Assembly (NCBI GenBank): GCA_964345215.1
Contig: CAYFQH010000023.1
Coordinates: 1 to 32,583 of the forward strand
DNA length: 32,583 nt
Reading direction: 5' to 3'
Origin: CAYFQH01 sp964345215
Lineage (GTDB): Bacteria > Bacillota > Clostridia > Christensenellales > Aristaeellaceae
Shown: positions 1 through 7,817 of the stretch, piece by piece
How the letters are laid out: every line of letters begins with the position of its first letter
How positions within the stretch are numbered: position 1 is the stretch's first letter
Program-made: the position numbers and the translations under genes
The notes under the pieces: model-generated
What the model was told of the DNA's origin: nothing
Database searches by the model: none
What the model saw: only the letters and a program-made list of their open reading frames with translations

Positions 1-72
1 GCCTTTATCATTACTTTCGTGTTTCTTTTGGCAAACTTTATGTACGAAAAAAAGGGGGTTGTGTACGAATGA
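1..72 (+). CDS. Sugar ABC transporter permease, C-terminal tail only (MalF-like, partial)
   Basis: An open frame enters from the left edge and ends at TGA 70-72. The 23 visible codons read as a hydrophobic segment (AFIITFVFLLANFMYEKKG) followed by a short charged tail, as at the end of the last membrane helix of a MalF/UgpA-type permease. The stop overlaps the ATG of the next permease by four bases (ATGA), the usual translational coupling of the two permeases of a sugar importer. The assignment rests mostly on the neighbour; the rest of the gene and the operon promoter lie outside the window. Confidence 0.7.
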   Translation, partial: AFIITFVFLLANFMYEKKGVVYE

Positions 73-896
73 GAAGTAAAAATATCAAAACAGCCCTACA
101 TATAGTGTTGGCCTTTGCCATAGGCTTATTTATTGTTTTTCCGATTTTTCATGGAGTTTTAAGTGCCTTTAAAACTGATGGTGCTATTGATGCCTATCCG
201 CCTCAGCTTTTACCCGATTCTTTTTTATATTTAGAAAATTTTAAAAATGTCATCTTTCACTCTATGGTGCCAAGGTATATGGTTAATTCTCTATTTATTG
301 CCGTGGTAGTTACCTTGGTTAGGTTAGTTATTTCATCTATGTCAGCCTACGCTTTTGCGTTTATGGACTTTAAGGGGAAAAATTTTTTATTTTTTTATGT
401 TATTGGCACCATGATGATTCCCGCCGAAGCTCTTTTAATATCTAACTACTTAACCATTAACAGCTTAGGTCTTATTGATACTTATCTTGGCATTATGGCG
501 GTCTATTTTGTTTCTGCTACCCAGGTATTTATGCTTAGGCAAAACTTCAAAACCGTATCTACTTCCTTGCGGGAAGCAGCTTTTTTAGATGGTTGCTCCG
601 ATTTGAAATTCTACCTGAATATCTGCATTCCAATATCTATACCTGTGTTTACTTCCCTTGGTATCTCTTCCTTCATCCATGTTTGGAATGCATACTTGTG
701 GCCTCTTCTGGTTACCAACAAGGACACCATGCGCACCGTACAGGTAGGAATTTCTTTATTATCAAACCCGGATGCGCCTGTAAAAGGCCCAGTTTTTGCG
801 GCAGTAACCCTGTCTATCTTCCCGGCAGTTGTAATTTTTGCCATTTCTCAGCGAAGCATTGTACAAGGTATTTCTTCTGGCGCTGTAAAAGGTTAA
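69..896 (+). CDS. Carbohydrate ABC transporter permease (MalG family)
   Basis: Inner-membrane subunit of a CUT1-type sugar importer, 275 residues, the normal family length. It starts with an N-terminal membrane anchor (IVLAFAIGLFIVFPIF) and has about six hydrophobic segments. The cytoplasmic EAA loop that docks on the ATPase is clear near residues 167-190 (REAAFLDGCSDLKFYLNICI, followed by P-x-x-x-P). The ATG overlaps the upstream permease stop by four bases. No ATPase gene is in view; in Gram-positive bacteria such importers commonly share an MsmX/UgpC-type ATPase encoded elsewhere. The substrate cannot be read from the permease. Confidence 0.93.
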   Translation: MRSKNIKTALHIVLAFAIGLFIVFPIFHGVLSAFKTDGAIDAYPPQLLPDSFLYLENFKNVIFHSMVPRYMVNSLFIAVVVTLVRLVISSMSAYAFAFMDFKGKNFLFFYVIGTMMIPAEALLISNYLTINSLGLIDTYLGIMAVYFVSATQVFMLRQNFKTVSTSLREAAFLDGCSDLKFYLNICIPISIPVFTSLGISSFIHVWNAYLWPLLVTNKDTMRTVQVGISLLSNPDAPVKGPVFAAVTLSIFPAVVIFAISQRSIVQGISSGAVKG

Positions 897-905
897 GTGA
901 AAAAT

Positions 906-927
906 AATAGGCGGATAAAAGCCTATT
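906..927 (+). other. Short intercistronic hairpin between permease and binding-protein genes
   Basis: AATAGGC (906-912) and GCCTATT (921-927) form a 7-bp stem with an 8-base loop, without a following T-run, just before the strong AAAGGAGG site of the binding-protein gene. Such hairpins often mark RNA processing or protect the abundant binding-protein message; that role is inferred. Confidence 0.4.
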
Positions 928-947
928 AAATAAAAGGAGGATTAACC

Positions 948-2294
948 ATGAAAAAAAGAATGTCCCTGATTTTAAGTATCTGCCTGCTTCTCTCCCTTGT
1001 TGGGGCACCTGCCACCCTTGCCCAAGGGCCACAAAAGGTGTTGTTTTGGCATGCTATGAGTGGTAATGCGGCTGCGGTTATCGAAGAGATCGTAGCAGAC
1101 TATAATGCCACCCAGGGAGCTGAAAATGGCTGGGAAGTAGAGCCCCTTTTTGCTGGTGCCTACCAAGAATCTTCAGTAAAACTAACTGCCATCACTTCTA
1201 CAGGCAGTAATGTGGAATTGCCCGATTTATATCAGTTGGGTGCCCGAGGTTGCTTTGAGATGAAGGACAATGAGTACTTGATCCCCATTTATCAAATGCT
1301 TGACAAAGACCCTCAGGGCCTTGATGTAGAGAACATTTCAAAGGCATCTCTTCAGTATGCCTCCTACGAAGGCAAACTGCTGGGTTTTCCCCTTGCAAAC
1401 TCTTCAGTTATTATGTATTACAATAAAGATCACTTTAAAGAAGTAGGCTTGGATCCTGAGGTTTTTCCAAGAACCTTTGCAGAACTGGCAGAGGCTGTGG
1501 ATAAACTGACCGTACGGGAAGGAGACCGGATAGACCGCTTTGGTTTTGGGGTAAGAATGCGTTTCTTCCTACTGGGCTCTCTGATTCCCATGCAGGGAGA
1601 GGGATTGTATGCCTTTGACAAAATGAACGGACATAACGGCACTCCTACCGAAATTACCATGACAAAAGAAGGCACTTTGGAGCATTTTATGGATGAATGG
1701 GCTAAGGTTCTTGCTACAGGTGGGGTTGAACCAGACGACATGAGCCCAAATGCAGGTTTCACATCGGGCCTGTACTCAATCATTGCCGCCTCTTCTTCGG
1801 GCCTTGCCAATATGATCAAAAATGCTGAAGAGGCTGGTTTCGAATTTGGTGTTGCTGAACTTTGCCGGGTAGATGAAAACAGCACCACCGGCACTGGTCT
1901 TGGAGGATCAGGCTTGTATATGTTTGATAATGGCAAAGGCACCTCTGATGGAGCTTGGGACTTTATTAAGTATTTGTCTACTCCAGAAGTTTCTGCTAAA
2001 TGGATGATGGGAACAGGCTATTACCCTGTAAATAAGCTGGCTTATGATTTGCCCCAGGTAAAAGAACTGTTTGAAGCCAACCCCCAATGGGAAATTTTAA
2101 AAACCGTTGCTGAAAACTCCGAGGCTTATCCTGATTATTTAGAGCCATGGGTACCGGGTCTGAACGAAATGGACTCTATGGTGGCTAACGAGTTGGTGGC
2201 TTTTGCCCAGGGTCAATCTAAAGAGGATACCATTACCAATATTGACCAACAGGCAACAGAGCTTTTGCAAGATTGGTACGACCAAAATCAATAA
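948..2294 (+). CDS. Extracellular solute-binding protein of the sugar ABC transporter
   Basis: 448-residue family-1 solute-binding protein that would capture the sugar outside the cell and deliver it to the two permeases upstream. It has a signal peptide (MKKRM, then the hydrophobic LILSICLLLSLVG) with an A-x-A-type cleavage site near residue 25 (PATLAQ), and then a mature part starting KVLFWHAMSG, typical of the fold. Later family features are YYNKDHFKEVGLDP near 165 and ADGRI-free, acidic C-terminal helices. The start has an ideal AAAGGAGG site. Oddity: no convincing lipobox cysteine, although most Gram-positive binding proteins are lipoproteins. Hairpins flank the gene on both sides. Confidence 0.92.
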   Translation: MKKRMSLILSICLLLSLVGAPATLAQGPQKVLFWHAMSGNAAAVIEEIVADYNATQGAENGWEVEPLFAGAYQESSVKLTAITSTGSNVELPDLYQLGARGCFEMKDNEYLIPIYQMLDKDPQGLDVENISKASLQYASYEGKLLGFPLANSSVIMYYNKDHFKEVGLDPEVFPRTFAELAEAVDKLTVREGDRIDRFGFGVRMRFFLLGSLIPMQGEGLYAFDKMNGHNGTPTEITMTKEGTLEHFMDEWAKVLATGGVEPDDMSPNAGFTSGLYSIIAASSSGLANMIKNAEEAGFEFGVAELCRVDENSTTGTGLGGSGLYMFDNGKGTSDGAWDFIKYLSTPEVSAKWMMGTGYYPVNKLAYDLPQVKELFEANPQWEILKTVAENSEAYPDYLEPWVPGLNEMDSMVANELVAFAQGQSKEDTITNIDQQATELLQDWYDQNQ

Positions 2295-2332
2295 AAAAGC
2301 CTGTATAACAAATCACATTACTTTAAATTATC

Positions 2333-2372
2333 TTGGGGAACTTCCCGCTATGTTTTTAGGGAGGTTCCCCAA
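2333..2372 (+). other. Strong intercistronic hairpin after the binding-protein gene
   Basis: TTGGGGAACTTCCC (2333-2346) pairs with GGGAGGTTCCCCAA (2359-2372) over 14 positions with one G-T wobble and a 12-base loop. It is followed by TCTATAAAAA, not a T-run, so it is not a classical terminator. Its place after a binding-protein gene fits partial termination or 3'-end protection that gives more binding protein than downstream enzymes (inference). Confidence 0.6.
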
Positions 2373-2403
2373 TCTATAAAAACAAAAATGAGGTGTAAAA
2401 ATA

Positions 2404-3282
2404 ATGCGGCTTGGAACCATGACTTCCCTTTTTAGAGATCAGCGGGGAAGTGACAAACATATATCTTATATTGAGTCTATGACTCGGTGTAGGCAAGCCG
2501 GGTTTACGGTGCTTGATTTTAACATGTGTGCTCTACCCCGCAAAAAAACGGAGCTTCATGGGGAGGACTGGCGAAATCAGGTTGACTTAATATTAACCCA
2601 TGCACAAAAATTGGGAGTAGAATTTTCTCAAGCCCATTCGCCGTATAGGGTAGGCCGGGAAGGGGGTTTCAAATCTCAGGAAGAGAAGGACTTTTTTAAT
2701 AAAATGGCCTTAAGAGCCATTGAGATTTGCAGCCTTTTGGGCGTAAAATGGACAGTACTGCACCCGGTGACGGCTGTAGGTGCCCTTGAGTATAGACTAG
2801 AGGAAAACATTGCCTTTAACCAGCAGACTTTTGAAAAGGAAATTGATCTAGCTCTTAAATTAAACGTGGGTGTTGCCTTTGAAAACATGCGTGATCAAGA
2901 GGGACGTCGCCGTTTTGGCACAACCGCACAGGAGTTGGAAGGACTGATGGATGCTTATAATCACCCTTTGGTGGGTATTTGCTGGGACGTTGGTCATGCC
3001 CACAGAATGCATGATGACCAAGTTAGTGCCATTATGCACCTGGGTAAACGAATAAAAGCTTTACATATTGATGATAACTACGCACAGCAGGACTTACATA
3101 TGATGCCCTTTTTAGGCGATATCCAGTGGGAACAGGTTATGAAGGCCCTTTATCAAAGCGGTTATGAAGGGGATTTTATATATGAAATTCGTCTCAATGA
3201 AAATATGCCCGATGCCTTAAAGGACATCAGCGCAAAATATTGCTATCAGGTTGGCGAATACTTAATGGATTTGGCCAAATAA
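2404..3282 (+). CDS. Sugar phosphate isomerase/epimerase-like TIM barrel (AP endonuclease 2 / xylose isomerase-like fold)
   Basis: 292 residues. Probable metal ligands are spaced as in this superfamily: H78 (QAHSPY), H120 (TVLHPV), E160 (VAFENMRD), D195 and H198 (CWDVGHAH), H221 (LHIDDN) and E261 (YEIRLNE). Members isomerise, epimerise or eliminate on sugars and sugar acids with a divalent metal. The gene sits between the sugar transporter and two flavoprotein oxidoreductases, so it probably works on an oxidised or keto form of the imported sugar. The exact reaction cannot be told. It is not a DNA-repair enzyme: a true endonuclease IV is encoded separately at 18633. Confidence 0.85.
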   Translation: MRLGTMTSLFRDQRGSDKHISYIESMTRCRQAGFTVLDFNMCALPRKKTELHGEDWRNQVDLILTHAQKLGVEFSQAHSPYRVGREGGFKSQEEKDFFNKMALRAIEICSLLGVKWTVLHPVTAVGALEYRLEENIAFNQQTFEKEIDLALKLNVGVAFENMRDQEGRRRFGTTAQELEGLMDAYNHPLVGICWDVGHAHRMHDDQVSAIMHLGKRIKALHIDDNYAQQDLHMMPFLGDIQWEQVMKALYQSGYEGDFIYEIRLNENMPDALKDISAKYCYQVGEYLMDLAK

Positions 3283-3304
3283 AAAAGGAGAAAAGAAAAA
3301 GATT

Positions 3305-5179
3305 ATGAAACGCATTGAAGAGAGATACGAAGAACATAATTATGATGTGGTAGTGGTTGGCGGTGGCATGGCCGGGGTATGTGCTGCTATCTCCTCTGCC
3401 CGCCATGGGGCTAAAACAGCCCTGGTTCATGCTAGACCTGTACTGGGAGGAAACGCATCCAGTGAAATTAGAATCCATATTTCAGGGGCGGATCAAAGCC
3501 TCAAGCAGGCAGATTATGCAGAAGGGGGGCTCCTTTATGAATTGATGTTGGAAAACAAAAGCAGAAATGAAAACTACAGTTACTCCATTTGGGACATGAT
3601 TCTTTTTGAAGCGGCCTACAACGAAAAAAATCTTACTGTGTATTATAATACTTGTATGTATGACTGCCAAACAAAACAAGACAGCATTATAGGGATTTTA
3701 TGTGTCCAAGAAACAACGGAGATGCGTTACCGTTTTACAGCGCCCCTTTTTATAGACTGCACAGGCAACGGAACTTTGGGTTACTATGCTGGAGCGGTGT
3801 ACCGTCAGGGCAGCGAAGCAAAAAGCGAATTTCAGGAGCCCCATGCTCCGGATAAAGCGAACAACGAGCGAATGGGAAATACCATTTTGATGAAGGCGGT
3901 AGACATGGGGCATCCTGTGTCCTTTACGCCTCCATCCTTTGCCAAGCATTTAACGGAAGAACAGCTAGCCAAGCGTATTCACTGTGTTGAAATGCGCGAC
4001 CATATTGATGTAAGTGAGTCTCCCGATCCAGAAGAATATCGCCGCACATCCATGACCAGTAGCGCTTGCATTGATTATGGCTATTGGTGGTTAGAGCTGA
4101 TGGGTGATGGAGATGACATTATACCCGACTATGAAAAAATACGGGATGACTTAATGGCCTATGCTTATGGTATTTGGGATCATATTAAAAACAATACCGA
4201 AAACGTCCACCATCATGGGGCCGAAAACTATCAGCTAGAATGGGTAGGAGCCTTGCCCGGTATGAGGGAGAGTCGCCGGCTAGAAGGGGATTATATTTTA
4301 ACTGAAAACGATATTTTAGATCACCGTATTTTTGATGATGCTGTAGCTTATGGTGGCTGGTGCGTAGACCTTCATGCAGCGAATGGACTGCTGGATTTTG
4401 ACAAGTTGCCTTCGGACTGCAATTTTTATACGGGAGTATATACTATTCCTTATCGTAGCTATTATTCTAAAAACATTAAAAATCTGATGATGGCCGGCCG
4501 CAACATCAGCACCAGCAAACTGGCCTTGGCCAGTACTCGTATTATTGGTTGCTGCGCAGTAGGGGGCCAGGCAGTGGGCACAGCAGCGGCTTTATGCACC
4601 AAGTATAGTTGCACTCCTCGGGAATTAGCACCTTATATAAAAGAGTTGCAACAGCTGATCTTAAAAGATGATGGCTTCCTTCCAGGCTATGCTAATGAAG
4701 ATCCACTGGATTTGGCCAGAACCGCTTCCTTTATAGCTACCTCCTTTAAAGAGGGTGGGTTGCCTCAAAAGGTAGTAAATGGCATTTCCCGTCGCTTAGG
4801 GGATGAGTGGAATGGATGGGTTTCAAATGGCATAAGTGCTAAGGGTGAAAGTCTCATAATGGCTTTTGATAAAGTCGAATCATTAAGGGAGCTGCGTCTG
4901 ACCTTCCATTCGGATTTTAATTATCCTATTCGGGTTACGATGAGCCCGAACAGACAAATCCAGCAACGCAAAGGGGTTCCGGCGGAGCTGGTAAAAAACT
5001 ACGACATTGTTTTGAAAAAAGGCGACAGGGAAGTAAAAAGAGTTGAAATTCGCAATAACCATCAACGCCTAAATGTTATTCAGTTTGAAAAAACTGTTTG
5101 TGACCAGGTAGAGATTCAGTGTTTAACAACCAATGGCGCGAAAGACATAACCATTTTTGAGGTTAGAGCCTACAGCTAA
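3305..5179 (+). CDS. FAD-dependent oxidoreductase (FAD_oxidored type) with C-terminal beta-rich domain
   Basis: 624 residues. The Rossmann FAD motif is VVVVGGGMAGVCAA (residues 15-28), and the family signature GGNASSEIRIHISGAD follows near residue 50. The second FAD-contacting stretch, MMAGRNISTSKLALASTR, lies near 398-415, then CAVGGQAVGTAAALC. Residues after about 475 (VNGISRRLGDEWNGWVS and following) look like a beta-sandwich appendage. The start follows a clear AAAGGAG site, 22 bases after the isomerase stop. Proteins of this family are often found in polysaccharide and glycoside gene clusters and have mostly unknown substrates. Oxidation of a sugar hydroxyl is the likeliest role here, by context only. 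Confidence 0.87.
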   Translation: MKRIEERYEEHNYDVVVVGGGMAGVCAAISSARHGAKTALVHARPVLGGNASSEIRIHISGADQSLKQADYAEGGLLYELMLENKSRNENYSYSIWDMILFEAAYNEKNLTVYYNTCMYDCQTKQDSIIGILCVQETTEMRYRFTAPLFIDCTGNGTLGYYAGAVYRQGSEAKSEFQEPHAPDKANNERMGNTILMKAVDMGHPVSFTPPSFAKHLTEEQLAKRIHCVEMRDHIDVSESPDPEEYRRTSMTSSACIDYGYWWLELMGDGDDIIPDYEKIRDDLMAYAYGIWDHIKNNTENVHHHGAENYQLEWVGALPGMRESRRLEGDYILTENDILDHRIFDDAVAYGGWCVDLHAANGLLDFDKLPSDCNFYTGVYTIPYRSYYSKNIKNLMMAGRNISTSKLALASTRIIGCCAVGGQAVGTAAALCTKYSCTPRELAPYIKELQQLILKDDGFLPGYANEDPLDLARTASFIATSFKEGGLPQKVVNGISRRLGDEWNGWVSNGISAKGESLIMAFDKVESLRELRLTFHSDFNYPIRVTMSPNRQIQQRKGVPAELVKNYDIVLKKGDREVKRVEIRNNHQRLNVIQFEKTVCDQVEIQCLTTNGAKDITIFEVRAYS

Positions 5180-5247
5180 TTATAAGATCAGGTGAATTAT
5201 TATGTTTTTTTATATATGATAGGATAGGTATAATAAAGGAGAAAAAA

Positions 5248-6621
5248 ATGGAAAAACCAGTTCGTTTAAAGTGTGATGTGGCTGTAATTGGTGCAGGTCC
5301 CGGCGGTATTCCGGCAGCCTTAGCAGCTGCCCGCCAAGGTGCAAAGGTAATTTTGGCAGACCGGAACGGCCATCTTGGCGGAAACTTAGTTATGGGCTTG
5401 CCCTTATTGGGATACCTAGATCAGGAAGGCCGGCAAATAATTGGCGGCATTGCCCAAGAGTTTATTGATGAAATGATGACAGCTGGCCATTCCTATGGTC
5501 ATGTTCGCTGCCCGATGCATAACTCCATTACTTTGGTGCACCCGGAAATGTTTAAGTTAATGCTCTTTCGAAAATGTAAGGAGACGGGGGTAGAGTTGTT
5601 GCTCCACAGCGAATTAACCGGTGCTCATGTTGAAGAGGGACGCTTGAAACAAGTAACCTTTATGGGTAAAGGAACCGAAATTACCCTTGAAGCCAAAGTA
5701 TTTATTGATGCTACAGGCGACGGCGACCTGGGGGCTCTTTGTGGCGCTAGTTATGAAAAAGGGCAAGATAATTGCGGTGTTGTACAGCCGCCTACGGTTA
5801 TGTTTTCCCTTACAGGTTTTGAAGAAGAACGTTTTTTTGACTTTTTAGAGAAAAATCCTATAAACATGAAGCAGCTTGACAGTGTGGAAATTGATTCGGG
5901 CTATGATACCTCCCTGTGGCGCAACACACGCAGCTATGTTTTTGTTGGCATGCAGGCTTACTTGGACGAGCTACGGCAAAAAACAGACGTATCCATTTTA
6001 CGTGAGAACATTATCTATATTAATTCCACTGTTCCGGGAAAAATTTTTATAAACACCGTTCGGGTACCTGGCTGTGACGGCAGCGACATTTTAAGCTTGA
6101 CTCAGGGTGAGATGGAAGGACATTTGCAAATTCCTCAAATTATTGATTTATTTAAAACTTATGTGCCCGGCTTTGAAAAGGTGATGCTTGACAGTATCAG
6201 CCCTGCCATTGGCATTAGGGAAAGCAGGCGCTTTAGGGGTATTAAAACCCTAACAGGTCAGCAAGTGTTGGATGGAGAAACCCCGGGTGACACCATTGCC
6301 CTTGGTGGGTATAAGGTGGATATTCATAATGGTGAAGGGAAGGGGACTATTTTAAAAAAGATAAAAAATCCTTATGGTATTCCCTTAGGAGCAACCATCA
6401 GTAGTGAAATAGAGGGTCTGATGTTTTCAGGTCGTTGTATATCTATGGATTCGGAAGCCCTAGGCTCCCAGCGGGTTATGCCCACTTGCATGGCTATTGG
6501 TGAAGGAGCCGGTATATGTGCGGCTCTGGCGGCAGAAGAAAATATCGCCATTGCCCGCATAGAGGCAGAACAGGTGCGCAATATTTTAAAAGAAAAAGGA
6601 GCTATTCTCTCGCTAGTATAG
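5248..6621 (+). CDS. Second FAD-dependent oxidoreductase (FAD_oxidored family)
   Basis: 457 residues, shorter than the previous flavoprotein and without its C-terminal beta domain. The FAD motif is VAVIGAGPGGIPAALAAARQ (residues 11-30); family features are FIDATGDGDLGALCGASYEK near 153-172, GIRESRRFRG near 330 and the closing MFSGRCISMDSEALGSQRV followed by a GEGAG stretch. It has its own AAAGGAG site. The two flavoproteins are only distantly alike, so they may act on successive or different substrates rather than being recent duplicates. It ends in TAG and is followed at once by a strong terminator, closing the sugar operon. Confidence 0.87.
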   Translation: MEKPVRLKCDVAVIGAGPGGIPAALAAARQGAKVILADRNGHLGGNLVMGLPLLGYLDQEGRQIIGGIAQEFIDEMMTAGHSYGHVRCPMHNSITLVHPEMFKLMLFRKCKETGVELLLHSELTGAHVEEGRLKQVTFMGKGTEITLEAKVFIDATGDGDLGALCGASYEKGQDNCGVVQPPTVMFSLTGFEEERFFDFLEKNPINMKQLDSVEIDSGYDTSLWRNTRSYVFVGMQAYLDELRQKTDVSILRENIIYINSTVPGKIFINTVRVPGCDGSDILSLTQGEMEGHLQIPQIIDLFKTYVPGFEKVMLDSISPAIGIRESRRFRGIKTLTGQQVLDGETPGDTIALGGYKVDIHNGEGKGTILKKIKNPYGIPLGATISSEIEGLMFSGRCISMDSEALGSQRVMPTCMAIGEGAGICAALAAEENIAIARIEAEQVRNILKEKGAILSLV

Positions 6622-6639
6622 TTTAGGTATTGTTTAAAC

Positions 6640-6699
6640 AAAAAAGGTATACAGGCTTGTTCTCTTAAAACAAGAAAACGAGCCTGTATACCTTTTTTA
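6640..6699. terminator. Bidirectional intrinsic terminator between the sugar operon and the GDPD gene
   Basis: AAAAAGGTATACAGGCT (from 6641) pairs perfectly with AGCCTGTATACCTTTTT (6681-6697), extended inward by about six more pairs with one wobble. The stem is flanked by A-run and T-run, so it works in both directions and separates two convergent genes. Confidence 0.93.
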
Positions 6700-6751
6700 T
6701 CATGGCCGATACCAGCAACCTTGTAGCAGAACTCGGCACAAGATATGCAAT

Positions 6752-7534
6752 TTACCGCACTCCGAGCTTTTTTAAAATGCCAGCGGCTTTTTTAGGATCA
6801 TTGCTGGTAAACATTTCGCATCCTCGGTCGAGGGCCTGTAGATACAATTCTTCCTCATCGGCAATGCAAACACAGGGGCGGATGCCAAGGGCTTTACAGC
6901 TGTTAAAATTATTCTGGTCGGCAAGAGGCTGATTCTGGCCGTATAAGCAGGCCCAAGTCCAATAACTTTGTGGGCTGCGGGCAACTTGCCCTTTCATTCG
7001 GGAAGTGGGGGCAATGCCCTGGCCGTGGATGGGTAAACGGTGGCAAGCTAGTTGGTCGGCATATTCTAAAACAGGGGCCGAAAAGGAGTTAAGAATGCTG
7101 CGGTCCATCACATTGTATTCCTCCAGCTTGGCAATTAAGCGTTGAGCACAAGCTCTGGCAAAAGCAAGGCCTGTATTTTCAGGATAGTCTTTTAACTCCC
7201 AGTTTACCCACAAGTTAGGATATTTTTGCATAAAGGTTAAAAATTCATCCAGCAAAGGCAGGGTGGCGCCTGCATATTCGGGGGAATACCAGCTGCCCGC
7301 ATCCAATGATTTTAGTTGAGTCCAGGTAGTTTCGTGGGTGAAACCTGTACCGTTGGTGGTTCGATCTAAGGTAGGGTCGTGAATTAAAAACAGGGTTCCG
7401 TCTTTAGACATATGGATGTCGGTTTCAATCATATCTACACCATAGGATAAGGCCTGTTCAAAGGCCGCCATGGTGTTTTCCGGCCCATGGGTGCAGTTGC
7501 CCCGGTGACCGGCCAGAAGGATTTTTTGACTCAT
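6752..7534 (-). CDS. Glycerophosphodiester phosphodiesterase (GDPD family)
   Basis: 260 residues from the chosen start. It hydrolyses glycerophosphodiesters from phospholipid turnover to glycerol 3-phosphate and an alcohol. Catalytic and metal residues are visible: H10-R11-G12 (AGHRGN), E19-N20-T21, E37-x-D39 (MIETDIH) and H52-D53 (LIHDPTLDRTT). No signal peptide, so probably cytoplasmic. The frame stays open to an ATG at 7576, but a good sigma-A promoter with -10 at 7582-7587 puts the transcript start at about 7575, too late for that codon. ATG 7534, preceded by an AGAGAG purine stretch and placed just before the conserved HRG, is the better start. It converges on the sugar operon. Confidence 0.88.
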   Translation of the reverse strand: MSQKILLAGHRGNCTHGPENTMAAFEQALSYGVDMIETDIHMSKDGTLFLIHDPTLDRTTNGTGFTHETTWTQLKSLDAGSWYSPEYAGATLPLLDEFLTFMQKYPNLWVNWELKDYPENTGLAFARACAQRLIAKLEEYNVMDRSILNSFSAPVLEYADQLACHRLPIHGQGIAPTSRMKGQVARSPQSYWTWACLYGQNQPLADQNNFNSCKALGIRPCVCIADEEELYLQALDRGCEMFTSNDPKKAAGILKKLGVR

Positions 7535-7581
7535 ATCTTGCATCTCTCTATTCATCTTATTTATTTTGAAGGCCATTATCT

Positions 7582-7610
7582 ATCATAGTACAAGGGAAAA
7601 ACCATTGCAA
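7582..7610 (-). promoter_or_regulatory. Sigma-A promoter of the GDPD gene
   Basis: On the minus strand, TTGCAA (7605-7610), a 17-base spacer and TATGAT (7582-7587). The expected transcript start near 7575 leaves a leader of about 40 bases before ATG 7534 and argues against the farther ATG at 7576. Confidence 0.7.
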
Positions 7611-7659
7611 TAAAATAATATATATTTTAGAAAAAAGAAAAAGAAAGAAGAAGAGAGAG

Positions 7660-7703
7660 AAACACGAACATTAATAAAATAATTTTAGATATTATTCGAT
7701 AAA
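7660..7703 (+). promoter_or_regulatory. Possible PurR-type operator (two inverted PurBox-like half sites)
   Basis: ACGAACATT (box around 7660-7672) and an inverted, weaker ATTATTCGATAAA (7691-7703) are separated by about 18 bases, just upstream of the purE -35. The arrangement resembles paired inverted PurBoxes with CGAA cores known from the B. subtilis PurR regulon, where the gap is 16-17. The second box is degenerate, so the call is tentative. Confidence 0.35.
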
Positions 7704-7707
7704 ACAG

Positions 7708-7736
7708 TTGACAATGTGCTCAATAAATACTAACAT
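7708..7736 (+). promoter_or_regulatory. Sigma-A promoter of the purine operon
   Basis: A perfect TTGACA (7708-7713), a 17-base spacer and TAACAT (7731-7736, four of six matches to TATAAT). The transcript would start near 7743, giving a leader of about 140 bases before purE. Confidence 0.8.
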
Positions 7737-7749
7737 AGTAATTAAGTTC

Positions 7750-7817
7750 GGAAAGGAGGAGAAAAGATGAACTGCGGTCAAAAAAATCAAGCGCTCAGCT
7801 CTTTTCTTATCCTTTTT
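7750..7817 (+). ncRNA. Purine-operon leader helix that buries a Shine-Dalgarno site
   Basis: The purine tract 7750-7767 (GGAAAGGAGGAGAAAAGA) can pair with the pyrimidine tract 7800-7817 over 18 positions with one mismatch (7758/7809) and three G-U pairs, closing a 32-base loop. The buried strand holds the strong AAAGGAGG site and the first base of the ATG at 7767. The helix starts about seven bases after the predicted transcript start and is followed 16 bases later by an intrinsic terminator. I see no purine, PRPP/ykkC or THF riboswitch signature. Regulatory function is inferred from layout. Confidence 0.5.

Noticed and set aside
5229..5234. TATAAT just before the second FAD oxidoreductase, as an internal promoter
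   Set aside because: No -35 is present, and the implied transcript start would fall within or after the SD, leaving no usable leader.
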